NCBI GenBank assembly: GCA_020844525.1
Contig: JAJGAH010000014.1
Span: forward strand, 1-13,689
Origin: Eubacterium sp.
Lineage (GTDB): Bacteria; Bacillota; Clostridia; Lachnospirales; Lachnospiraceae
Direction of reading: 5' to 3'
Length of the DNA: 13,689 bases
This document shows positions 13,357 through 13,689 of the stretch, piece after piece. The position numbers were made by a program, and so were the translations under genes. The notes beneath the pieces are model-generated. The model was not told the origin of the DNA and did no database searches. It saw only the letters and a program-made list of their open reading frames with translations. Position 1 is the first letter of the stretch, and every line of letters starts with the position of its first letter.

Positions 13357-13422
13357 AACGTTAACGTCAGGAAGATGTTCAAAAAACTGCTTAAAAAATA
13401 ACGAGAAAAATGAAATTTAGTG

Positions 13423-13451
13423 TTGACATAGATTAAAAGAAGTGATAAAGT
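13423..13451 (+). promoter_or_regulatory. Strong promoter, probably of an rRNA operon
   Basis: TTGACA (13423-13428), 17-bp spacer, TAAAGT (13446-13451). A/T-rich sequence upstream (about 13380-13420, several A runs) resembles an UP element. A short hairpin TTGCC/GGCAA (13460-13476) lies just after the expected start. The combination with the leader that follows suggests a stable-RNA operon. Confidence 0.75.
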
Positions 13452-13689
13452 ATCGTTTGTTGCCGCAGAAAGGCAATCGAACATTGACAACTGAACAGTA
13501 AAACACATCCTCGAAAATTCAAATGAAGTTTTATATTTTGTTTGAACGATCGACAAGTATTCGATGGAAAATTTCTTTTGATCCGAAACGGACACGAAAG
13601 TGTCCTGCGGAAGAGAGACAGAAACAGACATCGGTTACGGATCCTTTAAAACAGTAAAAAGGGATGAATTAGCCTGGTGTTAATTCTGA
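13452..13689 (+). other. Structured, gene-free leader, probably of a 16S rRNA operon
   Basis: No plausible open frame is present here. The stretch ATTGACAACTGAACAG (13483-13498) resembles the boxA-flanking sequence of Firmicute rRNA leaders and spacers (compare TTTGAAAACTAAACA in Bacillus, from memory). Further on is a perfect hairpin GGACAC-GAAA-GTGTCC (13590-13605) with a GNRA tetraloop. It is enclosed by GATCCGAAAC (13580-13589) pairing with GTTACGGATC (13634-13643), one mismatch. No 16S sequence is reached before the edge, so the assignment rests on promoter, boxA-like motif and structure. The remaining gene-free part, 13357-13422, holds a 10-bp palindrome ACGTTAACGT (13358-13367) and A runs; no clear terminator for the EamA gene is seen. 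Confidence 0.6.

Noticed and set aside
13354..13370. Catabolite-repression (cre) site around the EamA stop codon
   Set aside because: TGAAACGTTAACGT resembles cre but the central CG is out of register with the consensus; only the palindrome is kept as an observation.
13484..13512. A second TTGACA as promoter
   Set aside because: No -10-like hexamer occurs at 16-18 bp; it fits better as part of the boxA-like leader stretch.

Overview
The window reads as chromosomal DNA from a Gram-positive anaerobe of the Clostridia, most likely a Lachnospiraceae-type gut bacterium. This is an inference from gene content and style: strong AGGAGG ribosome binding sites, several TTG starts, a Cys-anchored binding lipoprotein, a MarR-controlled heterodimeric ABC exporter, a GHKL-type 7TM histidine kinase, and a Firmicute-style rRNA leader at the right edge. 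Every gene I can support is on the + strand.

Layout. (1) 2-2824: the 3' end of a carbohydrate-type ABC importer operon in the order permease (cut by the window edge), permease, binding lipoprotein. All three resemble UgpA, UgpE and UgpB of the glycerol-3-phosphate/glycerophosphodiester importer. No ATPase is visible. A stem-loop sits between the second permease and the binding protein, and a terminator follows at about 2888-2911. (2) 2915-8109: a compact control region (consensus promoter plus two TTAACA-type dyads) drives a MarR regulator overlapping by 4 bp, then by 11 bp, with two half-transporters that together look like one heterodimeric multidrug-type exporter. The first half has a degenerate catalytic site, the second a canonical one. 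The first half also carries an unusually large extracytoplasmic loop holding five 10-residue repeats. A terminator-like hairpin follows. (3) 8113-10080: an extended -10 promoter, with a perfect 8-bp inverted repeat over its -35, precedes a 7TM sensor histidine kinase split by a -1 frameshift. No response regulator is next to it. (4) 10101-13356: single-function genes: a uracil-DNA-glycosylase-like protein, a 32-bp intergenic tandem repeat, a YfcE phosphodiesterase, an inositol-monophosphatase-family enzyme, and an EamA/DMT permease whose ribosome binding site abuts a strong hairpin. (5) 13357-13689: no gene; an A-rich stretch, a TTGACA-17-TAAAGT promoter and a structured leader with a boxA-like stretch, most likely the start of an rRNA operon whose 16S gene lies beyond the edge.

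Most of the window is ordinary, recognisable biology. The parts most worth a second look are the MarR control region, the repeat-bearing extracytoplasmic loop of the exporter, the hairpin touching the EamA ribosome binding site, the inverted repeat over the kinase promoter together with the frameshift, and the intergenic tandem repeat. I did not find a clearly new multi-gene system.
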